Of a DNA stretch of 64,000 nucleotides, positions 62,401 through 64,000 are shown one piece after another (position 1 is the stretch's first letter; each line of letters begins with the position of its first letter). Both the position numbers and the translations under genes were made by a program. A model generated the notes under the pieces. It searched no databases and was not told where the DNA came from. It worked only from the letters and a program-made list of their open reading frames with translations. Origin of the DNA: Phoma sp. XZ068 (lineage: Eukaryota; Ascomycota; Dothideomycetes; Pleosporales; Didymellaceae); assembly GCA_004835665.1 (NCBI GenBank), contig RBKR01000003.1:496001-560000 (forward strand). The letters run 5' to 3'.

Positions 62401-64000
62401 ACTTCGAGTCAGCTCTGAACTGCTACCAGCTCCTCGCAGGATCACGGGCGTGAGTCTATTCAACAGGAAATCATCCATCTCGCCACTTGTTGTACTCGTC
62501 ATGCTACTCTTGCGAGTCGATGGAGTCTGGGCTAGGCTCTCAGATGTTGTGCCTGCGCTGGCCGATCGACCAATGCTTGCGCCTATCGAACTGCTACTCC
62601 TGCCCCTGGAGGCATGCTTCCCGTAGCCCTCATGACCGGTTCCTGCCACTGGTCCTTTCCGTATAAGCTTGCTCTGTGATTTGGTAGGGTGTGGAGCTGG
62701 CTCAGTCTTCGTGCGTCGAGAGAAGAAGCCGAAACGTTTGCTGGGGCTAGGAGCTGGGACTGGTGCAGGTAATGTACTAGAGCGTCGCGTATCGCGCTCT
62801 TTCTGATTGTCAAGCGTCGTTCCGAGTCTCAGTGCGCTAGATGTGGAAGGGATACTTGAAGCGGGAACTGGTGATGGGTTACGCGAAGTAGCTTTGACAG
62901 GAACGGCCATACGAGACCTTGAGGCAGAAAGTGCTACAAATTTCGAATCCGTGGAGCTTGTGCGCCTATGGTGACTGGGAAAACTAGCCATATTGCTCTG
63001 GATGATTGGTGATGGGTCTCGTAGCCCATGGATCTCGGGTGTTCCATCTCTGCTTGGCCTTGAAGGGCGTCGGGAGCTTGGTGGCGATATAGGAGAAGGA
63101 TCAACCAAGTGAGCAAGCTCCGGCACCGGCTGCACTCGGGGCTTTGGCTGTACTGTTGGCTTCGGCTTTGGTATTGGTGGACTTTGCGGTACTGTAGGCA
63201 ATTGCTTTTTTGCCAAATCAGCCTTGCCCGTATCAGCTACAACGGTCGATGCTGACGAGGACGATGTTGACGACTCGCGAACAGTTGACAGGCCATGGGC
63301 CGTACGAATGCTAGGTTCTTCAGGTGCCCTGTGTCGACTTACAGGCGGACGACTCTCTAGTGGGCTCACTTGTCTGACTCTGTATGAAGATTTCGAAAGA
63401 GCGGTCGCGGGCGAGTACGAAGTCATGGAAGTCGCAGCCGAAGAAACACTGAAAGCACCTGGAGAATCTGCATTACGCGTTGATGGGGTTCCAGAGAGGG
63501 CGTAATGAGGCGTGGGAATTGGGTAAACATCCAAAGGACCCATATCTGCGTAGAGGCCATTTGGCGGAGACTCGAGCTCCGGCTCCGAACGGGCTAAAAT
63601 CGTGGAGGAGGGCGGAAGAGAAATTCCAAATACAGACTCTGCAAAGGGATCCTTGAAGCCCCCCGGGTTTCCCTCGGCCTTTTGGATGCCTTCTTGGGAG
63701 GACATTGAGTCGTCTCGATTCCGTAGAGCGTGTCGACTGCCTGCAACCCCAACGCTGGGTTGTTTCCTTCTCAAAACATTCGAACGAGGGCTTTCGATGG
63801 TTGATGCGGATGAACCTGAGACAAGGGAAGGTGTTCTGGTATTTACAGGTACTTCGAGTTTCGGAAGGCGAGACGAGGAGCTGGTCGACCTTGGCTTGTA
63901 CAATGTGTAGCTTGAAGGTTGAATGGTGGAAGGTGCAGCAGGGTTTGTTACTTGTCGTGAGCTGACCTTCCGTTTAGACTCTTTCTGATTTGATGAAACC
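59470..64000 (-). CDS. Very long disordered protein with C-terminal methyltransferase-like domain; 5' end outside the window
   Basis: The frame is open from the stop at 59470 to the right edge without an in-frame stop, about 1,510 codons. The first apparent start (63903) is only a TTG, so the true ATG lies beyond the window or in an upstream exon. Roughly residues 1-1100 of the visible part are Ser/Pro/Arg-rich and low-complexity. The C-terminal ~350 residues resemble a class I S-adenosylmethionine-dependent methyltransferase: VNEDRVLVIDGTGKDWSFYC (motif I region), HALPYPQNFFACVVLRFPSA, then the post-I motif EAKRVLRPGGYLEFSVLDLD. The glycine-rich SAM loop is only weakly present (IDGTGKDWS). 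Putative methyltransferase-like regulator; function unknown. Confidence 0.85.
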   Translation of the reverse strand, partial: VSSNQKESKRKVSSRQVTNPAAPSTIQPSSYTLYKPRSTSSSSRLPKLEVPVNTRTPSLVSGSSASTIESPRSNVLRRKQPSVGVAGSRHALRNRDDSMSSQEGIQKAEGNPGGFKDPFAESVFGISLPPSSTILARSEPELESPPNGLYADMGPLDVYPIPTPHYALSGTPSTRNADSPGAFSVSSAATSMTSYSPATALSKSSYRVRQVSPLESRPPVSRHRAPEEPSIRTAHGLSTVRESSTSSSSASTVVADTGKADLAKKQLPTVPQSPPIPKPKPTVQPKPRVQPVPELAHLVDPSPISPPSSRRPSRPSRDGTPEIHGLRDPSPIIQSNMASFPSHHRRTSSTDSKFVALSASRSRMAVPVKATSRNPSPVPASSIPSTSSALRLGTTLDNQKERDTRRSSTLPAPVPAPSPSKRFGFFSRRTKTEPAPHPTKSQSKLIRKGPVAGTGHEGYGKHASRGRSSSSIGASIGRSASAGTTSESLAQTPSTRKSSMTSTTSGEMDDFLLNRLTPVILRGAGSSSELTRSPEPMHSSSSLDLSNRSKHPIPMGNTTNVTAELVNDKTRPRLLPSAMPNTMRSGSPPKKALRTPSESDDDTKRSFLPTLASRRSSRTVKPAEGVLSPPGRRSTSKSRKDSANEEGSWLRSAKKGKIEKEKERPKPSKWNFFSRAHAAPRVETTAIQEANTTSPGPGSRSVAHYAFMDAQSSLNMEDIEQLMKEAAGNTDTESVLSDNDSTRKERMQSMLLPPKPILPAFAPPSRPASPKVILRSDQSPQRYANLTVNTDVQPASEPSPRHSQVGTIFDLSPPSSPVTQQTNAQDEVAQEEAPAPVPLELPQPVQPPVQSLPSSNATPTSPPPRPSRLPQVGRIPQVISSRGKPRRPSSRSFSRPFVTDQPRPTALPRTSFDSIGSMVASAGPVEPFPILQGLGALSHGSAIATISPFSDESRQSEFFKFPPRKDSEVSYSSSSGVWSFAPVAGTAVIPAPEAPLSDDELWNEYDDLLDQVVSPGGTVKKVSTRSQRPSPEPKELKTKTSCVSILSGTSEKEASVPSVHIRRSRLLAALYAHQSPTSSMALSDVINDYGDRKLSVVDSTTGRLSLPLSPSLSTSSAQRRSTRTSLPASLPLADRQSKATVASRSEKDRNSTIASRYRDTRLMDIAEAQAFGHASMADLRFGALMTSKWLSFGRVLFSPVHFQLKDVNEDRVLVIDGTGKDWSFYCALTYSEAAVYDLGPAPSSPPATDRRSGLPNHRHIRHSSLTHALPYPQNFFACVVLRFPSAQPSSTHNFLLSEAKRVLRPGGYLEFSVLDLDLVNMGNQARRAVRQLKMDIHRVDETISLRNISDEIIAGLGRKRFVECRSCVVGVPVAGNLPTPDDVNHPMRKNSTASSRRRADSNLQPPKAPKPELSFSDLLNTSNPSESTNKGIADKVARVGRWWYSRCYESIVLPDGDGPDAALPNDILKNSIWRDSNLISECEELGTSFRMLIGYAQKPEVSLRRHVSV

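Overview
The window is nuclear DNA of a filamentous ascomycete. Genes are dense, introns are 47-91 bp (one of 204 bp) with GT..CTAAC/CTGAC..AG signals, many predicted proteins are secreted or membrane proteins, and a Fot1/pogo-type transposon carries the CpA-to-TpA decay left by repeat-induced point mutation (RIP). Gene content and the look of the transposon fit Dothideomycetes (Pleosporales), but this assignment is inference. I modelled 29 protein genes with exon boundaries and found no rRNA, no convincing tRNA and no CRISPR.

Layout. 0-3 kb: a myosin regulatory light chain-like EF-hand protein and the oligosaccharyltransferase subunit Swp1. 3-20 kb: a run that looks like an aromatic-compound or small-molecule cluster: fumarylacetoacetase-like hydrolase, cupin, CocE/S15 hydrolase, LigB/DODA extradiol dioxygenase, a transcription factor with two C2H2 fingers plus a Zn2Cys6 cluster, a RIP-decayed transposon, an MFS transporter, and an FAD monooxygenase fused to an acetoacetate-decarboxylase-like domain. 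20.6-23 kb: a small uncharacterised protein divergent from an aldehyde-dehydrogenase-like protein that has lost its catalytic residues. 23.9-28.6 kb: mitochondrial ribosomal protein uS8m, a Pro/Gln-rich unknown and a single-pass membrane protein. 29-35 kb: a membrane protein with a ricin-B-like ectodomain, an Asp/Glu racemase, a secreted FAD oxidase and a GPI-type secreted protein. 35-43 kb: GH35 beta-galactosidase, vacuolar Ca2+/H+ exchanger and secreted sedolisin protease. 44-48.6 kb: Sac1 phosphoinositide phosphatase divergent from a Rab5-type GTPase, then a small secreted protein. 50-55 kb: Yae1, a mitochondrial ABC1/UbiB-family kinase and a short-chain dehydrogenase. 55-64 kb: a ZZ-finger/EF-hand membrane protein and a very long disordered protein ending in a methyltransferase-like fold, whose 5' end lies beyond the right edge.

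Most of the window is housekeeping (glycosylation, membrane traffic, phosphoinositides, mitochondrial translation, calcium) with islands of secreted hydrolases and oxidoreductases. The most interesting region is 3-20 kb. There a regulator, a transporter, a hydroxylase-decarboxylase fusion, an extradiol dioxygenase and a fumarylacetoacetase-type C-C hydrolase sit together and could form one catabolic or biosynthetic pathway. The Fot1-like relic has inserted between the regulator and the transporter.
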